A stretch of DNA of 64,000 nt from NCBI GenBank assembly GCA_034008185.1, contig CM067082.1, positions 157,611,895 to 157,675,894 on the forward strand, in the 5' to 3' direction. The notes beneath the pieces are model-generated. The model ran no database searches and was not told the DNA's origin. It was given only the letters and a program-made list of their open reading frames with translations. The position numbers were made by a program, and so were the translations under genes. Numbering within the stretch: position 1 is the first letter of the stretch; each line of letters opens with the position of its first letter. Below are positions 1 through 13,570 of the stretch, piece by piece. The DNA is from Gorsachius magnificus. Its lineage: Eukaryota; Chordata; Aves; Pelecaniformes; Ardeidae.

Positions 1-471
1 CAGGGCTCTGGAAAGGAGCAGGTTAGCCTGACCTAAAGGCTTTGAGGTGTCCCAGGTCTCCAAGCTGCAGCAGGGAAGACATGCCAAGACTTTGCCTCCT
101 TCACAAACTTCATGGGCTGCGTGGGACCATGGTGTCATCCTGTGCTTGATAAGAGCTCAGCAGCCTGCTGTAAGATGAAGAGTTGATGTTTTGGAAGGAG
201 AAAAACAAAAAGGAAAAAATAAAAGCAAAAAAGAAAGCAATCACAGTATGGCCTGGAGCAGCTGCATTGGAAATTCAGTCAAGCCTTTGAGCAAAAAGGC
301 TGAGGATTTGCCAATGTGAAGGCTGTGCAGCAGCAGTTTGGGCTGCAGGAGCTGTTTCCTCATTCCCGTTGCAAGCAGAGCTCACCCTGACACCAATGGA
401 AGAGAGTTTAATGCTTCTGCAGCTCGTTACTGCTCATTGCAGCTGTCTCCTCCGAAATTTGCCTTTTCCTC

Positions 472-807
472 TCATAGAATCATAGAATCATGGAATCACT
501 TTGGTTGGAAAAGCCCTTTAAGATCATCAAGTCCAACCGTTAACCTAACCCTGCCATCCCACCACTAAACCATGTCCCTAAGCACCTCGGCTACCCGTCT
601 TTTAAACACCTCCAGGGATGGGGACACGACCACTACCCTGGGCAGCCTATTCCAGAGCCTGACAACCCTCTCGGTGAAGAAGTTTTTCCTAATGTCTAGC
701 CTAAACCTGCCCTGGCGCAGCTTCAAACCATTCCCCCTCATCCTATCATCTGTTACCAGGGAGAAGAGGCTGACCTCCACCTCACTACAGCCTCCTCTCA
801 GGTAGTT
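472..807 (-). mobile_element. CR1 LINE, 5'-truncated 3' fragment
   Basis: The left edge has the reverse complement of the CR1 terminal octamer repeats (CATAGAATCATAGAATC), followed by the standard 3' UTR text (GGTTGGAAAAGCCCTTTAAG, CCCTGCCATCCCACCACTAAA). On the minus strand it translates to the end of CR1 ORF2: [16 protein letters not shown] and RLWNRLPR. It is non-LTR retrotransposon debris and not a host gene. Confidence 0.93.
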
Positions 808-2147
808 GTCTCCTCCCACCACTCCCTCTCCCGGTGAGAAATACACACAGAAAAAAAATTAGAGGTAGTCAAAACAGATAAGGCAAGGAAAGGTGAGAAG
901 GTTTGCTGTGCATGGGGGAAACTGAGGCAGAAAGGCTGCCACCTACGCTCACTTTTCAAACTCCCAGCGATACAGATGTAGTTACCCAGAGAGCTTAGAT
1001 CTGCACAGGTAGGTAAGTACCAGAACATCTTCAGAGTTCAGCACCAAATTAGCGAGGCAAGATCACTCTGAACTCACAGCTGAGTCTCTTTTGCCTCTTG
1101 GCAAATGCTCTGTCCTGTGGGTGCTGGGTTGTGGCTCATTAGCTGAACCGGGGAGCCGAAGTTGCTGCCACAGGGTCATGCTTACACCAGACAGTGCCAG
1201 GAGCTGCCTGACACTGCGTCTGCTCCCACGTCCCGGCCTTACTCCTGTAAGTGCCCTTACGGGCTGCCTGAAGTTAGAGTCACCTCCACATCTCATCTCC
1301 CTTTTGGCTGGCACAGTTGGGCCATTCTAGGCTTGAGAAGTATGAGGGATGTGCCATGACTACAAGGGCACATGGGATATAAGGGGATTCAGATGATGAA
1401 GTGGGGATGTCCCCAGCGTAGTACCTTTATATGGAGAGTCAGCTGACCCTAGAGCATGATGTACTTCATTTTACAGCCTGGCATTGCTCTCTCCATCACT
1501 CTACCTCTTTTGTCCAGATCAACCTCTCTCCCTTCTAGATGCTCCTCAGGTCTGCCTTGAGTTTTTCCATAGTCCAAGGGTGATGCTCCTGTTGAGGCAC
1601 ACAAAAGCATCTCCAGCTGGGCCTTTCCCTTCCCTCGAGTTGAGCATCAGCTTACACAAAATTACCACTTGAGAAATCCTCATAGGTCTCTGGAATAACC
1701 ATTCAATCTCATGAGCTAATTGAAATCTCAGAGGATAAAATATAATGGCAAGTCCAAAGCCTAGGATCAAGTACAGCAGAGCTGGAAAAGTCTTTTCCAG
1801 CTGGGATTGACTGACAAACTCAGGGCTGGTAAACTTATAACACGTACAGGGCCATTCACCCCACATCCAGCATTTCAGGTCCTTTGCTGGCAGAGGTTGT
1901 TTCCTAGCTGCTTTACATGCATGCGGTTGCACCAAGAAAGGCAATCTGATCTTGTATCTACAGCTAGGGAGATGCTGAAGTGGCATCCCAATAGGGTTGC
2001 TTCCCACCTCCGGGAATCCATAAAAGATGGAGGCAACTGATACTCCACTGTCTGGCCTCCACCTGAAAGCCAAGCCCAGCAGCCAGCAACAGCTGGCCTT
2101 TGAAATGTCTGAAATTTTGAAATGCTTGTCTGTTTGATGAATGTATT

Positions 2148-2167
2148 AAAAAAAAAAAAAAAAAAAA
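2148..2167. repeat. A20 homopolymer
   Basis: Twenty consecutive A residues after GAATGTATT. No retroposed gene body is visible before it. Confidence 0.95.
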
Positions 2168-3642
2168 GAGAGGACTTTGTGTTGTCAGGGCTGTATTTCA
2201 AACAGGACCTGACCTCACTGCTAAAATAGCTCCATGGCTTGGATGATGCATGCCAAAGAGGATGCTCCAGTTGGCATCTGACTGCTCAGCTGGCCTTGGG
2301 GATTCAGCGGCTGTTGTTAGCAGGATTGCTGCAAGTCGGGGTTGGCACTGTGGATGGGATGTTGGGGGTGATAGCAGCAGCAGCCAAGCTCTCCCCAGTG
2401 CTTCACAAGTACTTCCTTGGACTCTGTTCAGAGCTTAGGAAAAAGCATAGCAGTTTGGAGTTACAGCTGGCAATGGTGGGCTGCTGTCAACCTCGTTTCC
2501 CTCTGGGACTGGTCCAAAGTCCCAGTGTTTCCTGTGACAAGGACAAGGACATTCATTTTGGAAACTGGAATTGCTTGTCCTGGAGAGACAAATTGTTTGG
2601 TATTAATTTCCTGTACATGCAGCACTGGGTCTCAGGTCGTGCAGCTAGGCCATCACTGGAGGAGAAGTGGGGGACCAGCAGTGAGAACCCTGGTCAGGTG
2701 TAGAGGATTTAGGCATCATGTTCTCTGGGATGTTGGCTTTACACTATGATTTTTTCCATGACCTTCCTGCAAATCTTACACCTAGAGTAGCTGTAACCAT
2801 TGGCTTTTGGTCAAGATCGCACAAAATACTTTAGTGCCCGAGTTATTGCTTTGATAGGTGCCCTCAGAGAGCGTGAAAGGCTTTTCTACCCCTAGGATTT
2901 ATCCATGGGGTCAAAGACACACCAAGGAAACAGGCTATTGCATCTGCTTAGCTCCTTTCACTGCAGTACGAACAGCCCTGAAGGACCTGTACCAGCAGAA
3001 TGTCCCTGGCCATCAGCGCTCTGAACCCAGGGGAATGCGGCTCCCAGCCCCCCACACTACCCATTGCACTCTCATCAGTGGTATGATGAAATAATCCACT
3101 TCTTCTCATTGTGGCAAGCACTATATCCCTCACCACTGAAATCCAGCTTGATCAGTCCCATGGCTGGTGTCAGTCAGCTAGGACCTGCTGAGACTGGGGA
3201 CAAGGGGCTACTTTGGCTTTGGGCTGCATTTCTCACTTCAAGCCAGGAGGACCAGCCCCACTAGGTAAGAGCAGCATTCTCCTCTCTACCCTCAGACCCT
3301 AAAACCATCCAACATTATTTAGTCAACAAATTGCACAGAAACTCTTCTTTGTCACCTAACACCTCCAGGAAACTCAGCCAACCACTGGGCTCTTGTCTGG
3401 TTTGCCCAGGTCTAGGCAGCATGATGTTCTCATTGAAATCTAAGGTTGCTGCTTGGTCACCTCCAAGGAGTCATAAACCTCTGTTCATAATAAAAAAAGA
3501 CATCACTTCACATGGCCGTGGACTAAGAATAAAGAGATGTTGATAAATTATGCCTCCCAATACCACGGCAGATCATGAGTGCAGAGAAGCTAGAAGAAAA
3601 CAGTTAGGCAATTAGAGATAAATATGGAAAAAAAACAAGTGA

Positions 3643-3669
3643 GAGGAGGAGGAGGAGGAGGAGGAGGAA
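3643..3669 (+). repeat. (AGG)n microsatellite
   Basis: About nine AGG trinucleotides in a row, followed by a purine-rich stretch. Purine/pyrimidine asymmetric tract. Confidence 0.95.
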
Positions 3670-4185
3670 GGGGGAGGCTCAGACTGGAGCAAGTGTTGGC
3701 TCTTCACTTAGCTGCTTTTTCAACTCTCTGGGGCAGCCACGTCAATGCTACTCAGATAACAAGGACAGCAGCCCTGCATGCTGCTTCCAGGAGATCACAT
3801 TAATCAAGCATACTTGTGATATTGTATTTATCAACCATGTGAACTCCACTATGGCTGACCAATATCATCATCACAAGCCTATAGGGGAGAAACTGAGGCA
3901 GGAAGAAGGGTTTTTCCTAACTGGATCCTGGTAACAGAAGGATCTGGTTTTCCTAGGCCATAACATCAGCTCTTCCAGGTCAGTCATCTGAAGGGTTCAG
4001 CACATCTAACTGGACACGACCACAGGCTGATGCTGAAGGGGTTATCTCCCTGCCTACCCCTTTCCTACCCCTTCTCCTTCTGCACTGTGTGCTTGCAGCA
4101 TGCTTCAAAATTCATTTGAAGACCTGACCACATAAAGTCTCATTACCCAATCTCATTGCTTACCCTGCTTTCAGCAGTAGTTTGG

Positions 4186-4226
4186 ACTAGTTGAGGTCCT
4201 GAGGTCCTTTCCAACCCGAATTGTTG
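4186..4226 (+). mobile_element. Possible old CR1 3' end remnant
   Basis: A short segment reads GGACTAGTTGAGGTCCTGAG followed by GTCCTTTCCAACCCGAATT. This resembles the CR1 3' text GGACTAGATGACCT...GGTCCCTTCCAACC but lacks the terminal octamers. It is too short and diverged to be sure. Confidence 0.45.
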
Positions 4227-7200
4227 GAACCTATGCTCTGACAAGAAAATAACCGATCCCTTCCCCAAAAATAAGATCTTTCCATCAGAGCAGACTGTTG
4301 ATCTAACTCACCCCATGGCCATGCAGTCACTAGGTACAACGTAGGGCACGGGGGACCAAATGGTCCCTTTCACCACAGTCACCTCTGTGGCATCAGCTCA
4401 CTCCTTGAATCTCAAACAATTTGGCATCAGGAGAGGGATCTGATTGCTTGTGTCCGTTCTTTATCTTTCTGCAAGTTTGGGGGCCTTGGAAAGGTGAGTG
4501 CAATGCTACCATCGCTTCCTGGCAGTGGTACTGAAATTACCCTTAAAGGATCTCTTGTAGATGGCAACCCGTGATGGTAGCTGCTGTATGCATCCAAGGA
4601 AAATTGATGGTTGAAGCAGTTGAGACAGGTGAAGCCAAATGCCTCCTCCAGACTGTGCTGCGAATGACAACCGTTGTTACTGAAAGCAGAATAACTTTAC
4701 CATCACAAAATGACACCATGGAGCTGGCCATACTGTCAGCTCCGGAGCATAATCATCTTGGAAACAAGACAGGAGATTGTAGAGGATGAGACCTGACCCA
4801 CCAGACTACTCCATGAGGTTATTAACTGGTCTCCAGGTGCAGACTGGATGCCATCAGTCCTGTAGGATGGGTACAGTGCAGAGAGCCATGTGCTACTTGC
4901 CATTACCAGTAACATCGTACTGGTCAGGTTGATTTACCCCACTAACCTGAGTCAAACTCTCGCATGCTGCATGGTACTTGCATAATCGTTGTGTGCAGTG
5001 ATGTGGGGACTGATGTGACTTACAGGGGAGGTGGATTAGCTTTTTCAGGCTGAGTTCAGTCCAGGCTTCTTGTATGCTCAGTGGAAACATAACCAATACA
5101 GATAGCAGAATCCAGGGCACGATTCGTCTCATCCTGGTGTCCTAATGCAGAGCAGAACAGCAGCTCCTGGAAAGTGCTTATTTCTCTCCTCTTCTTCTGA
5201 AGAGACCTTGAGTGTCAAGTTCCAATGACACATTTACAATTTAGATGCTTCAACTTAGGTGAGATATCACCAGCCCTTACCACTGTGTGCCTCAGTTCCC
5301 AGCAGTTGGTGGTAGTAGGGGCACTGCTCTACCATAAACAAATGCAGAGCAGCTCAGAGATGTTCCTATCACGATCTTTCCATCAGTCACTGGATCCAAA
5401 ATTACCCTGAAACCCCAATTCTGGCCCACTCCTGGCAAAGGAGAGTGGCTGTGCCTTTGGGCACGGCTGGAGAGCCAGAGCAGCCTGACGCCAGGACCAT
5501 CCATGCATCTTGCTGGGGAAACAAAGTGTGGTTTACTGGGGATATCTGATTTTCTTACCTCTGCACTGCTCAGAAAAAAATGGGCTTCGTGTCACTTTTG
5601 TGGCAAATAATAGGAAGAATAAGATTTTCCCTCTACAGCTGCACCTGGGGGGAATTTAATGACATTATAGTCAATATTTCAATGACTATTTCACAAGAAA
5701 TATAGGAAAAGCTTGGTTTGGCTTGATTTGAAAGAAAAACAAAGATATTTGTATGGGTGGGATTGGACGAGTATTTACAATATTTGTTATTTCTATATAT
5801 GAATCTGTATTTTGTCTAATTTTGAGCATCTAAAGACTGCTGAGGTGTGAGAGTGGCACATCTGTTATTAGTACTCGTCGACCAAAGTCACAAGAATGTT
5901 TTTTGCTGGTATTACTACTTAATAATAGGTAATTAATTCTACTACTTAATAGCAGGTGTTAACTCATAGACCTTTCTTTTAATTGTTGTCTTAAATGACT
6001 TTCAATTAGACACTCCCCTGGGACTCTCCCATTCTCAAGCATTAATGGTATTGACCTGGTTTCAGACAAACGGTGTTAGTTGTGAAACAGAGAGAATCCC
6101 ATTTCTGCGCAATTTGGAGAGAGCCGAGTAAAGGCTGTTGGCCTCCTCCTCCCAAGCACAATCCCCCAGGGCATATTGTGCTTTATAATGCCCAGCTCTT
6201 TTGCTGCCGGTATGAGAAATAAATATTAAAAGTATTCTTTTTCTAGAGGTCTGATCTCACCATTTGATATAGATCTTTCTCCTGCACTTCTTAGCGGTAT
6301 TTTCCACAGTGGGAGGATAACAAGGGAATTCATGTCAGAGTGCATTAAGACAGCTCTGTTTGCATCCTTGGCCCAGCTGACTGCAACCATCTGTCCTGTC
6401 TGAGGACGATCCTCAGTACTTGAGTAAAAGATTGAACTCCAACTCCCTCGTCCAGGGAGGATATTCCTAGAAAGGCTTTAAAAAGAAACAGGGCCTGAAG
6501 CTCTGAAAATCAGGAGAGAAAAACTAAGAGAGCTGGGTTTGAGAGGTGCAAGAGAACTGGGGAGATAAAGGGGAAGGAGTTGGACTTTTCCATGAAGAAT
6601 CAAGAAAAATACATCCCTTCTGTCACTCTGTCCAAGTGACATTATCTGTCACGTAACTGCAACAGACTTCCCTTAAACAATTTTAGGACCACGGGGTCTG
6701 TACTCAGAGGATCCTCCTTGCATCTGTGGTAGGAGCATGGGAAGGAGGAAGGAGGTGTCCATTTTCACAAGAGAAGCCCTTCCATGGCTTTTTGGACTCT
6801 TGCTTTGCAAAACAAAATAAAAAGTACAAGGAAAAAGAAATGGCAGAAGTGAAGCCTCATAGCCCTACTAGTTGTGAAACAGTAGACAGCAAGGTGTGAA
6901 ACCAAACCAAACCATCTGCTTTCAAAGAATGAGGGGGAAAGAGAAAGAGGGAAGCCAGCATTGTAGCTGGGCTCACACGCTGCGACATGGGGGGGGTGTC
7001 TTACAGCGCACTTCTTTGTATCACCCCTTGAAGATGAGAGAACAGTATGGGCGTGAGCCAAGACTAATCAAAACACAATGTCAGAGTGACCTCTGCTTTC
7101 TTTTATGGTTTCCTGATACTTCAACCAGTGGGGCACAGCTACAGGGCTCCATCAGCAGCAAACAAGGGAACTCCCAAGTCACAAGAGGGTCAGGCATCAT

Positions 7201-10200
7201 GTTCAGCTGCCAAGTAGGCACCAAGGGGCAATCTTGCAACCCTCCGGCAGCTCAAAGAGCACAGAACTGCTTTTCTAGCTTGCGTTTAAGCCTGCAGCCC
7301 CTGCCTTGGTCTAAACAGAGAGGAAAGTCCTGAGGTTGTGTTGATCTCAAGCTTGGGCACCCAGCTGAGACGTCTCTCAGGGTTTGTCTCATCTCATATG
7401 AGAGATCTGGAGACATGTGGATGCCTCCAGCTGAGCGAGTCCCTCTCTGGACCCACTGTAGTCAGAGGGGAGAATGGGTAGTTTCAGGGTGTGATCCATC
7501 TGAATATTTTAGACATTAGCTTTAGGTTGAGATTAATCATTCCTGACTACAGTAATCCTGTTGCACAAGTGCAGCATGTGATATGTGTTATTTATGATCC
7601 AAGAATGTAACTCAAATCAGTACCGATCACTGCTGACCTCTCTACACCAGCTCCATCTTCTAATTGCTGGGAAGACCACCTCTGCTTCAGCAGCTCTGAT
7701 AAGCAGCTGTGAATTTTCTCCTTGCTCGGAAGGATCTTTTTTCCATAGCTCAGCCTCTTGGGTTCCACCTCATTTGCTCCAGGGGTGTAAAGCAGGAAAG
7801 CAGGCAATCATTTTGGTGAGACAGATGTTCTCCAAAAACTCCAGGTCCTGGAAATGCACCATAAATATCAGATCTCCTTGATAAATGATATGTGCTGACC
7901 ATAAATCATGAGATCACTTAGTAACAGAGGCATTAGCATGCCAGGGTGGCTAAGGCAGATAATCAACTTGAAGAGTTTGGAAGTGATGATAGAGATGATA
8001 AAGGTCCTCTTCTATTGCTGTCATGGTATCATTCCATCCCAAAGAAATTTTTTGCCATATGATCATAAATGCAGTGGACATCTGTGTTCAAATCAGTTCA
8101 TTTCCTTTGGCATGAGTTATCATGAGTCTGCAAGTGGTGCTTTGCCCAGGCAGATTTCCTTCCCACTCTTCTTGTGCTGCTTGAAGGACGAGGCTTCCCC
8201 AAGGCAAAGTGAGAGCAAATGGGATTGGAAAGGCGTCAAGGAGACCAGCTCAGCCTGTACTGCTCCCCAAGAAATAGTGACAGGATGCGACATTCCCAAT
8301 TCTGCCCAGCATCTCTCCATGTCAACATTTCCTCTTTCCATTCACTGGTATTTTTCTTATTACAGCAGTCATAGGAGAAGCATGCTGAGACCAGGACTCG
8401 GTTATACATGGGCAGAGAGGATAGGTTTATGGTTGAGGGTAGGACTGTGTCCTGACAGAGAAATGAGGCACTGAGAAACAGGAAGACAAGCTCCTCAAAA
8501 GCATGTAGACAGCTCCTAGGTATGGGAGAGCTTGGTCTGAGGGTAGGATGAAGAGCAGGGATGAGCCAGCCTGGTGAGGGCAGCCATGGGAAGGGCTGAG
8601 GCAGCCCTGAACACAATGTGAGGTTATTCCGCTTTCTGTAGCTGCAGTGCAGGGTCCCAGAGCTCAGCTAGACAGAGCAGAGACATCCTGCTGTTCTGGA
8701 ACAGGCGGTGGTTTGGGTGACATGGTCAAGGGGTTAAGGCAAAATCACCGACTTCATTTACCCTCTGAGAGGCTGGGAAAAGCAGGTAGAAGGCAGAGCA
8801 GCTTGAGCGTGAAGCTCTCAGTGCTTCCCTAGCTTGTGGCCAAAGTCCTATTTCATCAGGATCCAACCAGCTCTTCCTTCCCCTTCACGTCAACTCCTTT
8901 TCTTCCACCCTCTTCATCTGGGTGCCTTGGGTCTCCTCCTCCTTTCACCCTTCTGTCCTCACACCCTCTTGATTTGATCATCCCATTCTGGTGTTTATAA
9001 GCTCCGTCTTTAAAAGGAGTAAGACCTCTCATGAGGTTGATTCCCACACTCTGTAACTGGGACGGGGTGAAGGGCAGACACGTGCATTGCGTCACGTTGC
9101 AGGACAGCAATGCAGAGAGCTCAGCTCAGCACCCACCTGCCTGAGCTCTCAGATCTGAATTCCTGGCATCGTTGCAACATCACTATGGGTGATATTTGGC
9201 AGGGGGAGAGAGAGATGGGTGCTTGTCCATCACGGGGCACAGCAGAGCTCGGGGATAGGAACAGGAGCTTTTTCTAGGTCCACGTCTGGTCCCATGACAG
9301 GTGGGTAAATCTGATGCTTAGACCCCCCAAGACTTACAGTCTGCTGATGTCTCAGCCCCCACTGCCCGTTTGCATGCCCTGAGCGAAGCCTCTGCAGCCG
9401 GCCGAGGGGAAGAGCCATCAGTCCTGCTGCAGCAGCCCACCCGAGTGGCAGACCCAGCAGCAGGGGGGGCTTCAAATCTGCTTTCTCATGCCTGGATCTG
9501 GCCTGCCCATGAATCCTGGGCCTCCTGCTACGAAACGACCTTCCTCCCCCCATCCTCTTCACCACTCCGGTGTCCTGAGCAAACCACAGCTCCACGGCTT
9601 TTGTGATTAGCTGCTGGCAGTGGATCATGCCTCTGCTGCTTTCCCTACTGTACCCCTGGCTGGGCCAACTGGCACTTTGGCTTTATTTATTTTTAAATCT
9701 TTCCAGCATTAACCTGAAAGGAAATAGGTTTCAAACCACATTTTTTTCCCCTAATGTTGGAAATAATGCCTATTCAGTTAAATTAAATCCCTCAGGGCAG
9801 AACAAGTACCACTCCCTGCTCTCCTCCCCCAGTTAGCTCCTGTTTGCAACAAAGTGCCCCCAATGGATTTTTTTTGCTGGTTTTGTATGGTCTTTATGCC
9901 AAGGCACTGATAACACGCAGGCGGTAAGAAGCACGGAGGTAGAAAGAAATTAAGAAAGGGAATTAGATTATTTGGACAGTGGGAAAAATCCAGCATTGCC
10001 CAAATTAGAAGAGAATAAACACTGCTTATCTGTATTTACTCTGCTCTGTCTCTCCACGAGGGAGACGCTGTAAGCTGTCACTGAAATATAAAGTGCCAGA
10101 CCCTCACAGTCCAAGCACAAGGTCCCAAGCAGCTTTCAGTGGGTGAGAGATTCATTTTGCCTGAAGTGCCAGCTTCCAGAGTCAAGTGGTGGGGTCACGA

Positions 10201-13194
10201 TCTCCTTCTGAACCCAACAAGCAGTTTTGCTTGCCAAGGAGCATGTGCCCTGCAAAAGCCAGCATGCGCACCTGTATTTCTTCTGTGAAATACAGCCAGA
10301 AATGGGGCACAGTTAATCACCAGTGGAGTTGGAGCCTGGCAGATCCTACTTTGCTACAGGACTGGCAGCAGACCCAGTAACAGAGATTGCACAGGGTACA
10401 TTTTGTCCAAGACAGTACATACAAATCCCTGGCCCTTCCGTACTTGCCAGAGTTCATCTGGACCTGAGTAAACCAGCAGGGCCCAGTGGCCAGGAGATGC
10501 AAGGCTTGTACAAACACTTGCTTGCAGAAGTGTAGGAAAACAGAGAAGACAAACAAGCTATCTAAACCCAAAATAACAGAGAGAATCCATCCTCTCTCAT
10601 CTAAAGGAAGACAATTCCATTTATAGAAAAACAGGGGTCAGGATCTCAATTCTACACCATCCCATGTTGTCAACCCACTACTGACCAACCCAATGCAACG
10701 CCTCATGTTCCCAACCACCTCCCCCCTGCCACCTTTTCACGGTTCTGAGCAATTCCCCATCACCACGAGCTCCTGACTGAGCCAGTTTAGGCTCAGCCCA
10801 TGGTGAAGGCTACCTCAGTTCCTGCCAAAGGCAACTGAATCCCTGCTCTGTGGCATTATTTAGTTGTGCGGGACAAGGGCGGCACAGCCCTTGTCTGCAT
10901 GCCAAGCATCAATACCACATTGTCCTCAGCCCAGCCTGGTGCTCTGGTATCAGCAGAGGTACACTCACCTGTGGCAGCTGCAGATCTGATCTTAGATTAG
11001 TCTTGGCTAGATTAATCTCCTAATTCTAACAGCTATCTTGACCCTTACAGGGTTTAGGAGATGGGTTGCTCCATCAGCAAGGCTGGAATGAAGCTCTAGC
11101 TTCATTTCCTTCCCGCTCATGCCCTCAGCTCAATTTCAGCCTCTGTTGCTGAAAAAGAACTCAGTTTATGACCTCATATTGCTTGGTTTGGTGCTTCAGT
11201 TAGACCCTTCACCCGGCTCACCTAAGGTACCGTTAAGGGAAAACCTTAGAATAAATTTCGTCACGCTCCCCAAAGCTGACAAACTGTTGGTCTCTGCGTC
11301 CCCACCCCAGTCCATCAGGTTCGCTCCTCACAAAAAGGCAGGACTATGATCACCCTCCCAGAGGTGATCACCAAAATCAGCAGGGCTGGTTTGGGATGCA
11401 ACCTGCATGGCTGGCTCCACCCATGTCCCACCCTGCTCCCACACCCTTGGGACCAACCTCCCTTTTCCCTCCATATCACCAGCACTCACGCTTTCATTTC
11501 CACATTTCCGTTTTTCCCCCCTGCCTCCCCCCCCTCCTCCCTGCAACCCTTTTCTGCCCACCCAATTCCGGACCACTGCTGCCATGGTGATCACCAGCAG
11601 TCGCCTTGCCTTGGGCCCGTCCAGCGGCTGTGATGCTCTCAACCCCGACCAAGGGATCTGTTTGCCTTTAGCTATTTTTTGAGCTGCTTCCAGGGAAGTT
11701 TCACAAAAAGGATAGTGTTATTTCTGAAAATGAGTCCCATAAACAAGGATGAATATGACTTCCCCCTTGAGATTTGGGGTTTACTTTAGTGGCTGGGAGA
11801 TCAGCCAGTGAAATGGAAATACCAGAAAACATTATCATAATTACCCCATGGCCTCCTCTGGGGGCAAGGGAGAGGGGGAAAAAAAAAAAAAAAAAAGCTG
11901 AACCAAAACTGATTTAACAGCCTCTGGATAGCATTGTCTTTTCATCCTTCCCTGCTTGGCCTGCCTCCTGCTCAGCATTTCTGCTTTCTCTGAACAAGGG
12001 GGAGAAAAAAAAATAAATTCCTAGATCTTTTCCCCACAAAGAACTTTTTTTCTTTTTTTTTTCTGGCAAAAAAAAACCCTGCTGGGAAGCTGAGAGGTGA
12101 TAAACATTGAGAAAGAGCAGCAGATGGGTTTTGATTGCAAAACGGGGGTGGCCAGGGAGGAGCTCCCAGCCCTTCCAGCTGCACCTAGTCTGTAAGCGGG
12201 GGAGTGAAGGGCAAAGCTGTCCTGCACCTACCTGCGTAGTGCACAGCCTGGCTGCATCCCTTGAGCCTGTATAAATTTGGCGCCAAGTAAGCTCCGTGCA
12301 GGAATTTCTGCTGAAGCAAGTTAGGGAGGGCTCACAAAAAGAGATTTGCTGTCAGCTCTTCTAGAGTGATTAACTTCTGCAGGGGCATGATGACCTCATA
12401 CTTCCAAATAGTTGGATTTGGGAAATGTGCCCACCTGCGACACTATTTCTGACTTCCCTCAGATGCTTCTCTTGCCCCCAGAGCTCATACCAACAAAAAA
12501 CTCTGCTCCCAAACTCGATCACCACTGCCCACAGGAAAAAAAAAAAGGAAAAAAAAAAAAAGGAAAAAAAATTCCCCCAGCGACTGATTTATTTTTGGTG
12601 AAGGTTTCGGGATGGAATGAATTTCAGCTGATCTGTGTAGCTAAATACCCAGTGACTACGAGAGGAACTCTGGGTGAATACCTCAGATTGGTGAATCTTA
12701 TCCTAGCTCTCACCAACTGGCCAGCAAGGCAGGTATTAGGTTGGTGAACACTTACGGTGTTTGTTCCCTTCTGTTGGTTAACGAGCATCTGCAGGATGAG
12801 AGGTGTTGGGCTGCAAATGGGTGGGCTGATAGGAGAGGTGCTTGGTAAAAGATGAGTGAAATGTGGAATATGCAAATCTTGGTGAGTTGTGGCTGCAGCA
12901 CTCACCTGGATGGAGCACTTCAAGCATCTCTTATCTTTTTTTTTTTTTATAGTCCTGAACAGTAGGGGCAAAGAATATATGGAGTAGATTGTGCTGAGCA
13001 TGTCAAACTGGATTGTACCCTGAATGTACATATATGTTCCTGGATGCTCAGCAGGGCACAATGTTTCTGTGGCCTTAGAAGAATAGAAGGTCTATAGATA
13101 TCTATGAAAATAGCCTTATTCAGTCAATCTACTGACATAACAGACCATCTCCAGGAGCTGCCTGTTTAGGATGTTTGGAGAAAGAGATAGCTAT

Positions 13195-13570
13195 CAAAGA
13201 ATCCCAGGTTGGAAGGGACCTCAAGGATCATCTGGTCCACCCTTGCTAGGCAAGAGCTCAGTCCAGACAAGATGGCCCAGCACCCTGTCCATCTGCGTCT
13301 TAAAAGTGTCCAACATGGCAGAGTCAACCCCTCCCCTGGGGAGATTATTCCAGTGGTTGTCTGTTCTCATGGGGAAAAATTTCCCTCTCGTGTCCAATCG
13401 GAATCTCCAAAAAGAGCAACTTGGGTCCCATTCCCCCTTGTCGTCTCCATGGGACTCCTTGTGAAAAGGGAGTCTCCATGCTCTTTGTAGCTACCCCTTA
13501 GGTACTGGTAGATGGTGATGAGATCCCCTCTGAGCCTCCTTTGCTCAAGGTTGAACAAACCCAGCTCTTA
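13195..13570 (-). mobile_element. CR1 LINE fragment
   Basis: Minus-strand CR1 of a different subfamily from the copy at 472. Diagnostic text includes CCAGGTTGGAAGGGACCTCA, CAAGATGGCCCAGCACCCTG and GGGGAGATTATTCCAGTGG, ending in the 5'-ward GATCCCCTCTGAGCCTCCTT. It matches the copy at 37803-38428 closely and is shorter. The terminal octamers have mostly decayed. Confidence 0.92.

Noticed and set aside
565..846. Minus-strand open frame with [16 protein letters not shown]
   Set aside because: It is the familiar conceptual translation of the CR1 ORF2 end and 3' region. The same text recurs at 30865, 23910 and 61355. Not a host gene.
2148..2167. A20 run as the tail of a processed pseudogene
   Set aside because: No coding similarity or exon-junction text in the preceding sequence.
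2239..2703. 154-codon plus-strand frame upstream of the receptor
   Set aside because: No family resemblance, an overlapping alternative frame of similar length, and no splice or repeat support. Treated as chance.
9603..9836. Hydrophobic frame (MPLLLSLLYPWLG...) as a possible signal-peptide exon
   Set aside because: The hydrophobic run is too long, lacks a signal cleavage context resembling PTH1R, and has no donor in phase 0 at the right place.
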